Shown piece by piece: positions 1 through 7,122 of a stretch of 64,000 nucleotides of DNA. Position numbers and translations under genes: made by a program. The stretch's first letter is position 1. Every line of letters starts with the position of its first letter. The notes under the pieces were generated by a model. It had not been told where the DNA came from, made no database searches, and was given only the letters and a program-made list of their open reading frames with translations. The DNA is from an uncultured Verrucomicrobiae bacterium (lineage in GTDB: Bacteria; Verrucomicrobiota; Verrucomicrobiia; Limisphaerales; UBA1100), in contig CALKBX010000003.1 in assembly GCA_937775205.1 (NCBI GenBank), forward strand, positions 91,830-155,829, given 5' to 3'.

Positions 1-562
1 CTTCGGCGCGGCGTTTTCCTTCGGCAACCATTTCGGCGGGCAACAACAGTGCCAACTCATCGCGCGGCTCAACGTATTTCACGCTTCCCTCGGCGGCGAG
101 TTGGAGCCATTTGAAAGCCTCAATGCGGTCGCGTGAAATGCCGCTGCCTTCTTTCAATGCTAAGCCCAATAAAAATTGTCCATCCGGATGATTGCCCATC
201 GCGGATTTTTGGTACCACTTAACGGCCTCCATGTAGTTTTGGGGAACTCCGTAGCCATTCTGGAACATGGCGCCTAATGAAAATTGAGCGGCGGAATTAC
301 CTTCTTCTGCCAGTTCGCGGAAGAGCAGGGCGGCACGTTCGTAATCAATGGGAGTGCCATTGCCAGAATAATGATCGTATGCTTGCCCCAACTTATCGGT
401 GGGGTCAGCGCGCAAGGATTGGGCTTCGGTGGCTTTTGCCTTTGCGATTGCTTCTGCTTTGATTTGCGCCTTGGATTTTCCGCAGCCGGTTCCGCCTAAA
501 ACCAAAATCAACGCCAAAGCCAAAACGGCAAAGATTAAGCGTTCTATTTGTTTGTTTAGCAT
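1..562 (-). CDS. Sel1-repeat lipoprotein, 3' end beyond window
   Basis: This is a minus-strand open frame running off the left edge, read from ATG at 562-560. AAGGAGGG lies just upstream as a strong ribosome binding site. The protein starts MLNKQIERLIF, followed by a hydrophobic stretch and a lipobox-like LGGTGC, so a lipoprotein is likely. An Ala/Lys-rich linker (KAQIKAEAIAKAKATEAQ) follows, then Sel1-like helical repeats (AAQFSLGAMFQNGYGVPQNY, then GQFLLGLALKEGSGISRDR). Sel1 repeats generally mediate protein-protein contacts, and no enzymatic domain is visible. The end is cut in a region ending EGKRRAE, which resembles the usual C-terminal tail of such proteins, so little is probably missing. 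It is divergent in sequence from the Sel1 lipoprotein at 36985 and lacks that gene's dispersed promoter module. Confidence 0.8.
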   Translation of the reverse strand, partial: MLNKQIERLIFAVLALALILVLGGTGCGKSKAQIKAEAIAKAKATEAQSLRADPTDKLGQAYDHYSGNGTPIDYERAALLFRELAEEGNSAAQFSLGAMFQNGYGVPQNYMEAVKWYQKSAMGNHPDGQFLLGLALKEGSGISRDRIEAFKWLQLAAEGSVKYVEPRDELALLLPAEMVAEGKRRAE

Positions 563-646
563 CACGCCCTCCTTGGAAAGGGTTCGTAGAACATACGGAA
601 AATTAGGGATTTGTCAAGCTTCGGTTGTTTGACTTATCCGCAAAAA

Positions 647-2113
647 TCACTGCACCAAAATTTGCGCCGTGGCAGATTCAGCGGTGGTCCGGTCTCCACT
701 TGGGTTTGCGCCGTGCCCGGGCATTTGCCCACGGATGGCCGGGATCGCGCTCAGAAAGGCAAGGATTCGGTCGGCCTTGAGCGCGGTGTTGTAGTCGTGT
801 GGCAAACTGCCGGTGGCCTGATAGGCTTTCAATTCGTCGAGTTGAAAAATCAACATACCCACGGCCAATCCCGTGGAGTCGAGCAAGGGCGCGCCGGAAT
901 GGTTAGGCTGCACATTTAGGTTTGCCTGTAGATGGCGCGGGTCGAGTGTTCGGCCTGTTAGTTTGCGAATGAAGCCGTGCGAATATTTTGGGCCGGAATT
1001 TTTTTCGGATCGCGGGGGGAGGCCAAGGGTGAAGACCGGAAGCCCAAGGTGAAGCTGGCGCCGAGCCGTGAAGGTCAGGGCTTGGGTTTTTGCCTCAATC
1101 TTCAGCAAGGCAAGGTTGTCCACCGGGTTCGCCTTGAGCACGTGCGCCAAGTGGCGACGTCCGTTAAAAAGCACCTCGATGGTTTCAGCTCTGGCAACGA
1201 GATGATACGACGTGATGAGGTGACCCTGTTTCGTGATGAAAAATCCAGAGCCGATGGCTCCTTTGTTTGAGCGAGCCACGCGGGCCAAAAAAGTGGAGAC
1301 CTGTTTGTCGACCGTCTTTTGTTGGCCCGAGGAAAGTTTGGAGTTCACCGTACCCAGATGCTTGCGCGCGGCAGCGTGGCCCTGGTTGGCGGCAAGCTGA
1401 AGCCACTTGGCGGCTTCTGTGGGGTTCGGTGCTGCCAAGGTTCCAAAATGCAGTGCGGCCCCGAGCAGGAACTGTGCTCGGACATCGCCTTGATCGGCGG
1501 CCGCACGGTAAAGCTGCAACGCGCGGGCCGGATCCTTTGCCACACCGCGACCGGTGGCGTGCATAATGGCCAAATTGCACTGGGCGGTGGCGAGGTTCAT
1601 GCGGGCGGCGTTGCCGTACCATTCGGCGGCCTTGGCGGCATCTGCGGGCACGCCTTGGCCGTGTTCGTGTGAGGTGCCTAGATTATTCATCGCGGCAGCG
1701 TGGCCGCGGGAGGAGGCTTCCAGATAATATTTATTTGCCTTTACATAATCCTTGGCCTCCGCGTGAAAGTTGCCGAGCGAATAAAGGGCGATGGCGTCAT
1801 TTTTTTCTGCGGCCCGGGTGAGCCAGCGCACGGCGAGGTCGTGGTTCTTTGGCACGCCCCGTCCCTTGAGCAGGCAAATGCCGAGCTGACCCTGAGCGCG
1901 CGCGTGGCCTGCGGAGGCCGCCAGTTGAAACTGCCGCACGGCTTTGGCATAATTGGGTTTGCCTCCCAATCCGGTGTAGTGGTTCATGCCCAAGTGAAAA
2001 TGGTATTCGCCATTGCCACCCTCGGCTGAGGGCGGCTTGGCCTTTGAGGGCGTCGCGCTGTGCAGTGTCAAGGCAAGGCACAGCAGTGATTGAAAAATAA
2101 TTTGTAGGCGCAT
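647..2113 (-). CDS. Secreted Sel1-repeat protein fused to trypsin-like serine protease
   Basis: About 490 residues. The start is chosen at ATG 2113-2111 (or the adjacent ATG 2116) because AAGGAGGA sits directly upstream; the longer TTG start has no such site. A signal peptide (MRLQIIFQSLLCLALTLHSA) is followed by about six Sel1 repeats (roughly residues 40-255). A trypsin/HtrA-like domain comes next: GSGFF...TSYHLV (His), NPVDNLALLKI (Asp) and NHSGAPL (Ser) supply the three catalytic positions. No PDZ domain is seen. Family knowledge says S1C-type proteases act in the periplasm; coupling to Sel1 repeats suggests substrate or partner recruitment, which is inference. The Ser motif is HSGAP instead of the usual NSGGP, so activity is likely but not certain. 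Confidence 0.8.
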   Translation of the reverse strand: MRLQIIFQSLLCLALTLHSATPSKAKPPSAEGGNGEYHFHLGMNHYTGLGGKPNYAKAVRQFQLAASAGHARAQGQLGICLLKGRGVPKNHDLAVRWLTRAAEKNDAIALYSLGNFHAEAKDYVKANKYYLEASSRGHAAAMNNLGTSHEHGQGVPADAAKAAEWYGNAARMNLATAQCNLAIMHATGRGVAKDPARALQLYRAAADQGDVRAQFLLGAALHFGTLAAPNPTEAAKWLQLAANQGHAAARKHLGTVNSKLSSGQQKTVDKQVSTFLARVARSNKGAIGSGFFITKQGHLITSYHLVARAETIEVLFNGRRHLAHVLKANPVDNLALLKIEAKTQALTFTARRQLHLGLPVFTLGLPPRSEKNSGPKYSHGFIRKLTGRTLDPRHLQANLNVQPNHSGAPLLDSTGLAVGMLIFQLDELKAYQATGSLPHDYNTALKADRILAFLSAIPAIRGQMPGHGANPSGDRTTAESATAQILVQ

Positions 2114-2214
2114 CATTCCTCCTTGCGATGGCTTGGCCACCAAAATTAAATGTTGGTTTTTTCAATGAAGCCGAGCAAGCGACAGTTATGCACAATACCG
2201 GGATGGGGGGTGGG

Positions 2215-2553
2215 TTAATCGACACTTTGGACGGTGAGCGGCCCGTCGAAAATCGTCAGGCTCACCACCTCCGTGCGGGCCACGTGCGGGCCGTGCGGCT
2301 CGCCGCGGGGCGCGTAAAATAGTGTGCCCGCGGTGTACACGGTTCCGCTTTCCTCCCACTCGCCGCTCAGCACGTAGGCCGTTTCGTTGGCGTCGGGGTG
2401 GATGTGCGCGGGTACGGTGACGCCGGCATGGAATTTTCGCAGCACGGTGACGCCGCCGGTGGCTTCATCCTTGCGCATTATTTTTAATTCCACGCCTTCG
2501 TACGGGCCGGTTTGCCAATCTCTTTCAGATTCGTTGAGGGTGAATGGGAACAT
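2215..2553 (-). CDS. Small single-domain cupin protein
   Basis: A 112-residue protein with one cupin fold. Motif 1 is seen as PAHIHPDANETAYVLSGEW and motif 2 around PRGEPHGPH, giving a plausible metal site of two or three His and one Glu. There is no signal peptide, so it is probably cytoplasmic. It resembles the ChrR/anti-sigma type and the quercetinase-like small cupins, but no substrate can be assigned. It stands alone between the minus-strand protease and plus-strand miaE, about 90 bases from the latter. Start ATG 2553. Confidence 0.7.
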   Translation of the reverse strand: MFPFTLNESERDWQTGPYEGVELKIMRKDEATGGVTVLRKFHAGVTVPAHIHPDANETAYVLSGEWEESGTVYTAGTLFYAPRGEPHGPHVARTEVVSLTIFDGPLTVQSVD

Positions 2554-2641
2554 GAGATGGTTTGTAATTTTCGATTGACGATTGATGGACTGATTTGCCT
2601 CAATCGTAAGTCGTCATTCTGAAATCGTAAATCAAAAAAAA

Positions 2642-3214
2642 ATGCATCTCTGGCGTGAGACTATCCCCGAAGATTGGCTGCCCAAGGTGCTTGCCAATCT
2701 GGACGCAGTGTTGCTCGATCATTGTCATCTTGAGCGCAAAGCGGCGGCCAGCGCGTTGAACCTCATGAAATATCCTGAGCTGGCCGAACGCGCTCGCGAG
2801 CTCAATGCCATTGCGCAGGAAGAATTGGAGCACTTCAACTTGCTGCTCGATTTGCTGGAACAACGCGGCGTGCCCTTTGGCGTGCCGCACGCGAGCCCGT
2901 GGATTAGCGGCCTCATGCGCTTCATCCGCAAAGGCCGACGCGAGCAAGTCATCGACCATCTCGTCGCCGCTTCACTAATCGAAGGCCGCAGTTGCGAAAA
3001 ATTCCAAATCCTTGCCGAAGCCCTGCGCGAAACGGAACCGTCCCTCGCGAAATTCTATGCTAATCTTGTAGCCAGCGAAGGCAACCATTACGCGGGATTT
3101 TGGCTGATGGCCTGCAAGATTGACAACAAAGAAGCGCACGAACGCTTGGATGCGTTTTTAGATTTGGATGCGCAGTTAATCGCGCAATCAAACGAATTGC
3201 TGTTGTTGCATTAA
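2642..3214 (+). CDS. miaE: tRNA-(ms2io6A37) hydroxylase, MiaE
   Basis: A 190-residue protein of the usual MiaE length. MiaE is a non-haem di-iron monooxygenase that hydroxylates 2-methylthio-N6-isopentenyl-adenosine at position 37 of tRNAs reading U-initial codons. Visible family features are LLDHCHLERKAAASALNLM, then EELEHF, then LIEGRSCEKFQILAEAL, then ASEGNHYAGF. These supply the Glu and His iron ligands of a ferritin-like four-helix bundle. It starts at ATG 2642 right after an A-rich run with no clear Shine-Dalgarno. tRNA-Leu(GAG) lies immediately downstream on the other strand. Confidence 0.9.
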   Translation: MHLWRETIPEDWLPKVLANLDAVLLDHCHLERKAAASALNLMKYPELAERARELNAIAQEELEHFNLLLDLLEQRGVPFGVPHASPWISGLMRFIRKGRREQVIDHLVAASLIEGRSCEKFQILAEALRETEPSLAKFYANLVASEGNHYAGFWLMACKIDNKEAHERLDAFLDLDAQLIAQSNELLLLH

Positions 3215-3223
3215 ATAAAGAAA

Positions 3224-3308
3224 TGGTGCGCGAGAGAGGACTCGAACCTCCACCCCCGAAAGGACTACCACCTCAAGGTAGCGCGTCTACCAATTCCGCC
3301 ACTCGCGC
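3224..3308 (-). tRNA. tRNA-Leu (anticodon GAG), CCA encoded
   Basis: Read on the minus strand, the acceptor GCGCGAG (3308-3302) pairs with CTCGCGC (3234-3228), followed by discriminator A and an encoded CCA at 3226-3224. The D arm is GGCGGAATTGGTAGACGCGC. The anticodon stem CTACC/GGTAG encloses loop TTGAGGT, giving anticodon GAG. A long variable arm is present, as expected for class II tRNA-Leu, and the T arm carries GGTTCGAGTCC. Confidence 0.95.
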
Positions 3309-3435
3309 ACGGGGGGCGGATAGTCTGCCTTTGGGCGGGGCGTTGGCAAGGGGATTCTGCAAAACAGTGCGGGATTGATTTGCGGGTGCGATTGTCATAA
3401 CGTGCCGGTACGGAAGGGTGTTTCATTTATAATTT

Positions 3436-4791
3436 ATGCCGGAAAGGGATCATACAGCGGTGGGCGGGGAGGTGCGTCAGCTCTGGGAAAAGGGATATGA
3501 CTGCGTCGAGAAAAAGAATTATGACTACGCGATAGAGTTGCTGTGCATGGCGTTGGAGCAGGATCCGTCGTTTTTTGAGTGCCGGATGGCACTGCGGGCG
3601 GCGCAGATGAAGAAGCACGAGAACGCGGGTCGGCTGGCCAAGATGGCGGCGGTCGCGACGACGGCACATCACTTGGCACAGGCGAAGCTGGCGGCGAGCA
3701 AGAAAAATAATTATGGCGCGTTGGTGCACGCGGAGAAAATTTTGTGCGCGGATCCGGAAAATTCATCGGGGCATCGGGTGATTGTAAATGCGTCGAAAGC
3801 GCTGGATTATCCGCAGACTTTAATTTCCTCATTACAATTGCTCAAGCGTGTGAACCCCAAGGATAATAAGTTGACCGAGGAATTGGCGGGGGCACTGGAA
3901 ATGTTGGGGGATTGGGATCAGGCGGAGGAGGTGATGGCGCAGTTGTCGCGATTGAATCCGGACGATGCGTATCTTCAACAGGCGTACCGGGACACGGCGG
4001 CGAAGGCGACAATTTATCGCGGCGGCTATGAGAAGATGATGGAGGGCGACGAGGAGGAAGAGGAAAGTAATTTGCCAAGTGATTTCACCTCGGAGGATGT
4101 GCTGGAGGAGAAGATTTATTACATGGAGGAAAAGTTGCAGGATGAGCCGGATAATTACAAGTTAGCGGTGGACATCGCGCGGCTGTATGTGGAGCGGTTG
4201 GATTTCGAGCGGGCGTTTGAATATTTCGATTGGGTGCAGGAGAAGAATACGGTGGGTGATTCAGCCATCGACAAGGCCATTGCGGAGGCGCACGAGGCGC
4301 AGTTTGATTATGATTTGCGCCAGCTGAATCCGGAAGATCCCACCGAGGCCGCCGAGCATGCGCGGCTGATTGAGGAGCGTAATGTTTTTATGCTCAAGAA
4401 TTGTCAGGAACGCGCTGAGCGCTATCCGACGATGCTGGAGATTCGGTTTGAGTTAGGCGAATGGCTCTTCCGCGCGGGCGATGTGAACGAGGCGATTCAC
4501 GCCTTCCAACGCGCGCAAAATAGCCCGGGACATCGGCTGCGCTCGCTGAGTTATCTCGGCCAATGTTTTCTGCAACGCGGCATGCACGATATGGCGGTGA
4601 GCATGTTTGAGAAAGGGTTGCAGGAAAAATCCGCGATGGATGATCAGAAGAAAGAAATGGTGTATCACCTCGGCTGTGTCTACGAAGAGATCGGGAAAAT
4701 GGCCGAGGCGATGGAGCAGTTCAAAAGCATTTACGAGGTGGATATCGGCTACCGCGATGTGGCCGCGAAGGTCGAGAGTGGTTATATGTAA
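3436..4791 (+). CDS. TPR-repeat protein, cytoplasmic, function unknown
   Basis: A 451-residue protein without signal peptide or membrane segment. Tetratricopeptide-type helical repeats are visible at the N-terminus (YDYAIELLCMALEQDP), in the middle (LGDWDQAEEVMAQLSRLNPD) and at the C-terminus (RAGDVNEAIHAFQRAQNSP, then QRGMHDMAVSMFEKGLQEKS, then MAEAMEQFKSIYEVDIGY). A Glu-rich segment EGDEEEEESNLPSDF separates the halves. It is likely a scaffold. A TATAAT at 3428-3433 ends two bases before the proposed ATG, which would place a transcription start inside the frame, so either the start or that box is wrong. Confidence 0.7.
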   Translation: MPERDHTAVGGEVRQLWEKGYDCVEKKNYDYAIELLCMALEQDPSFFECRMALRAAQMKKHENAGRLAKMAAVATTAHHLAQAKLAASKKNNYGALVHAEKILCADPENSSGHRVIVNASKALDYPQTLISSLQLLKRVNPKDNKLTEELAGALEMLGDWDQAEEVMAQLSRLNPDDAYLQQAYRDTAAKATIYRGGYEKMMEGDEEEEESNLPSDFTSEDVLEEKIYYMEEKLQDEPDNYKLAVDIARLYVERLDFERAFEYFDWVQEKNTVGDSAIDKAIAEAHEAQFDYDLRQLNPEDPTEAAEHARLIEERNVFMLKNCQERAERYPTMLEIRFELGEWLFRAGDVNEAIHAFQRAQNSPGHRLRSLSYLGQCFLQRGMHDMAVSMFEKGLQEKSAMDDQKKEMVYHLGCVYEEIGKMAEAMEQFKSIYEVDIGYRDVAAKVESGYM

Positions 4792-4837
4792 TCTGCTGAT
4801 TGACGCGCGGGGCGTCTTGGGTTAAGGAAGGGGCATC

Positions 4838-5383
4838 ATGAAATTCCTGATTCAGATGATTCTAGTCGCGCCCTTGTGGGCGGGTTTCAACGGGTTCGCC
4901 GCAGATGCCGCCAAGCCGGTGGTTTTCAAGGTGAGCGTGCAGTCTTTCACCGCGCCGGCAAAATGGAAAAGCACCCCCACCGCGAGCCGAATGCGCGCGG
5001 CGCAATTTACCGTGCCGGGCAAGGCGAAGGCCGATGCGGCGGAGTGCGTGTTCTTTTATTTTGGGCCCGGTGAAGCGGGCGGCGCGCAGGCGAACTTGCA
5101 GCGTTGGGTGCAGCAATTCGCGGCAGATCCCAAGCCGGTTATCAAAATGGAAGACGCCAAGCACGGCGAAACGCCGGTGGTGTATTTGTTCGCCGAAGGC
5201 ACGTTTATGAGCGGCCCTCCCTTCGGCGGGGCCAAGGTGCCCAAGAAAGGTTATGGGATGGCCGCCGCCGTTTTGGGAACGAAGCCGGGTTATATTTTTG
5301 TGAAAATGACTGGCCCCAAGGCCACCGTGGAAGCCGCCCGCGCGGATTTCAAAAAAATGATTGAGAGCGGGTTGAAGAAATAA
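4838..5383 (+). CDS. Secreted protein of unknown function
   Basis: 181 residues with a signal peptide (MKFLIQMILVAPLWAGFNGFAADA), so exported. The mature part is a compact alpha/beta-looking domain with FKVSVQSFTAPAKWKSTPT, then ECVFFYFGPGEAGGAQANLQ and YIFVKMTGPKATVEAA near the C-terminus. No catalytic motif is recognised. AAGGAAGGGG precedes the ATG at 4838 with about six bases spacing. It lies 15 bases upstream of the PA14 protein and is probably cotranscribed with it. Confidence 0.65.
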   Translation: MKFLIQMILVAPLWAGFNGFAADAAKPVVFKVSVQSFTAPAKWKSTPTASRMRAAQFTVPGKAKADAAECVFFYFGPGEAGGAQANLQRWVQQFAADPKPVIKMEDAKHGETPVVYLFAEGTFMSGPPFGGAKVPKKGYGMAAAVLGTKPGYIFVKMTGPKATVEAARADFKKMIESGLKK

Positions 5384-5398
5384 CCGTCTCATCTTCGC

Positions 5399-7072
5399 AT
5401 GGATATTTTCACCAAACGCCTGGGGTTGGCGCTGTTGGCTTTAACCGCCTTTTGTGCGATGGCCGGCACGGTGACAACCAAGGACGGGCAGGGCTTCACG
5501 GGCTTGGTGCAGTTTGCGGATGCGGAGCACTTGAGCGTGGGGCCGGCGAATGGGCCGCGCAAACTCATTGAGCTGGCGGATATCTTGACGGCTACGTTCG
5601 ATCCGCCGCTCAATCCTGATCAACTCGCGCAAGGCGCGCCGATGGCAGGGAAGGGGCGCGGATTGTTGGCGGCGTATCACGACCGGCCGAATTTTAAAGG
5701 ACGCGTGATTTATCGGCTGGATGAGACGATCGATCATCAGTGGCGCTCCAAGCAGCCGGTGTTCGATTTGCCGCGTGATTATTTTTCCGTGCGCTGGAGC
5801 GGCGAGCTGGAAGCGCCGGTGACTGGTGAGTACACATTCACGTTGCTGGCCAATGACGGCGGCAAGCTGAAGGTCGGCACCCTGGAGGTGGGTCGAATGG
5901 AGGCGCTGGCGGGGTTCCGCACGCGAGGGAAAGTGATGCTACAAGGTGGCAAGCGGGTTCCGTTTGTATTTGAGTTTTTTGATAACTATGGCGAAGCCAG
6001 CGCGCGGATTCATTGGCAGGGGCCGGGGTTTCAAGTGGGGCCGATTCCAGCGCGCCAGTTGTATCCCGCCGTGCCGGTGGCGCGCGCGCCGCGAGGGATT
6101 GCGGGCCAGCACGGGTTTCTGGGATCGTATTATCAAAACCGATTTTTTTATGGCGACGCCGTACTGGCGATTGATTCGAAACTCGACTTTGCCGCAGTGA
6201 AGCCGCCCAAGAAGTTTGCGGATAAAAATTATAGCGTGCGTTGGACGGGGCAATTGGAGGCGACCCACACGGAGGAGTACACGTTCAAGGTGGAAACCGA
6301 CGAGGGCGTGCGGCTGTGGGTGGGGGGGCGTTTGGTGGTGAATCAACTATCCAATCGCGCGCTGCAAACCTTCACGGGCACCGCGCCGATGGAACGCGGC
6401 AAACGCTACAACGTGCGGCTGGAATCGGTGCACCGCACCGGCGGCGGGCGGCTCAAGGTCTCATGGGTTAGCAGGTCAATGCAGGAAGCGGTGCTGGGCG
6501 GCAACACGACATCCCCATTTTTTCAACCGCCGGTTCCCGAGCAATTGGAGGGCAGCGAAGTGGAGGAATCCCAAATGCTTGGCGTGTTCTCATGGGGCGG
6601 CTCACGCTTGGCGGTCGCGGTGACGACGGCGGATGACTCAGCGGTGCGGTTTGAGGAAGGCAGTACTCCGGCGCGGATATCCACCGTTAATGTGGCGCGC
6701 ATTGTGTTCAAGCCGGTGCCGGAACGTTTCCGCCCGCGGCTGGCGGCAAACCGAAAAGGCGTGCTGCTGCGCAATGGCGATTTCATTGAGGGCGAATTGC
6801 AGGAATTGAAAACCGATTGGCTGACGATCAACTCGGTGCTCTTCGGCATCAAAGTGTACGGTCGCGGCGAAGTGATCGCGTTGGTGCTGGGCAAAATTGC
6901 CGACAAGCCGCCGCGCAGCGCGAAGTTTGAGTTACGTTTGGACGATGGATCGCTGCTTTTCGCGCGCCGTTTCAAATTGGAAAAAGGCAGTGTAGAAGTC
7001 GATGATCCCACCGTCGGCAAAGTAAACATCCCGCTGGCGGAATTGGAAGAGGTTCGCGCGGTGAAGCGATAA
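5399..7072 (+). CDS. Secreted protein with two PA14-like domains
   Basis: 557 residues. A signal peptide (MDIFTKRLGLALLALTAFCAMAG) is followed by a short beta region (VTTKDGQGFTGLVQFADAEH) of the kind found in many secreted proteins of this group. PA14-like domain 1 runs from GLLAAYHDRPNF to about residue 220, with FSVRWSGELEAPVTGEYTF. PA14-like domain 2 runs from GFLGSYYQNRFFYGD to about residue 360, with YSVRWTGQLEATHTEEYTF. PA14 modules usually bind carbohydrate. The C-terminal 170 residues contain two more short repeats (LLRNGDFIEGELQELK, then LRLDDGSLLFARRFKLE) like those of the two proteins at 24473 and 26038. A terminator follows directly. Confidence 0.75.
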   Translation: MDIFTKRLGLALLALTAFCAMAGTVTTKDGQGFTGLVQFADAEHLSVGPANGPRKLIELADILTATFDPPLNPDQLAQGAPMAGKGRGLLAAYHDRPNFKGRVIYRLDETIDHQWRSKQPVFDLPRDYFSVRWSGELEAPVTGEYTFTLLANDGGKLKVGTLEVGRMEALAGFRTRGKVMLQGGKRVPFVFEFFDNYGEASARIHWQGPGFQVGPIPARQLYPAVPVARAPRGIAGQHGFLGSYYQNRFFYGDAVLAIDSKLDFAAVKPPKKFADKNYSVRWTGQLEATHTEEYTFKVETDEGVRLWVGGRLVVNQLSNRALQTFTGTAPMERGKRYNVRLESVHRTGGGRLKVSWVSRSMQEAVLGGNTTSPFFQPPVPEQLEGSEVEESQMLGVFSWGGSRLAVAVTTADDSAVRFEEGSTPARISTVNVARIVFKPVPERFRPRLAANRKGVLLRNGDFIEGELQELKTDWLTINSVLFGIKVYGRGEVIALVLGKIADKPPRSAKFELRLDDGSLLFARRFKLEKGSVEVDDPTVGKVNIPLAELEEVRAVKR

Positions 7073-7073
7073 T

Positions 7074-7104
7074 AAAAAAAGGCCGGGATTGCTCCCGGCC
7101 TTTG
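7074..7104. terminator. Bidirectional rho-independent terminator
   Basis: GGCCGGGA (7081-7088) and TCCCGGCC (7093-7100) form a perfect 8-bp stem with a 4-base loop, flanked by A7 on the left and TTTGG on the right. It sits between the convergent ends of the PA14 gene and the alpha-2-macroglobulin gene and can serve both. Confidence 0.85.
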
Positions 7105-7122
7105 GTTTGATTTTCTTAATTT

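Noticed and set aside
3428..3433. Perfect TATAAT as promoter of the TPR gene
   Set aside because: It ends two bases before the ATG, has no -35 at a suitable distance, and would start transcription inside the gene.
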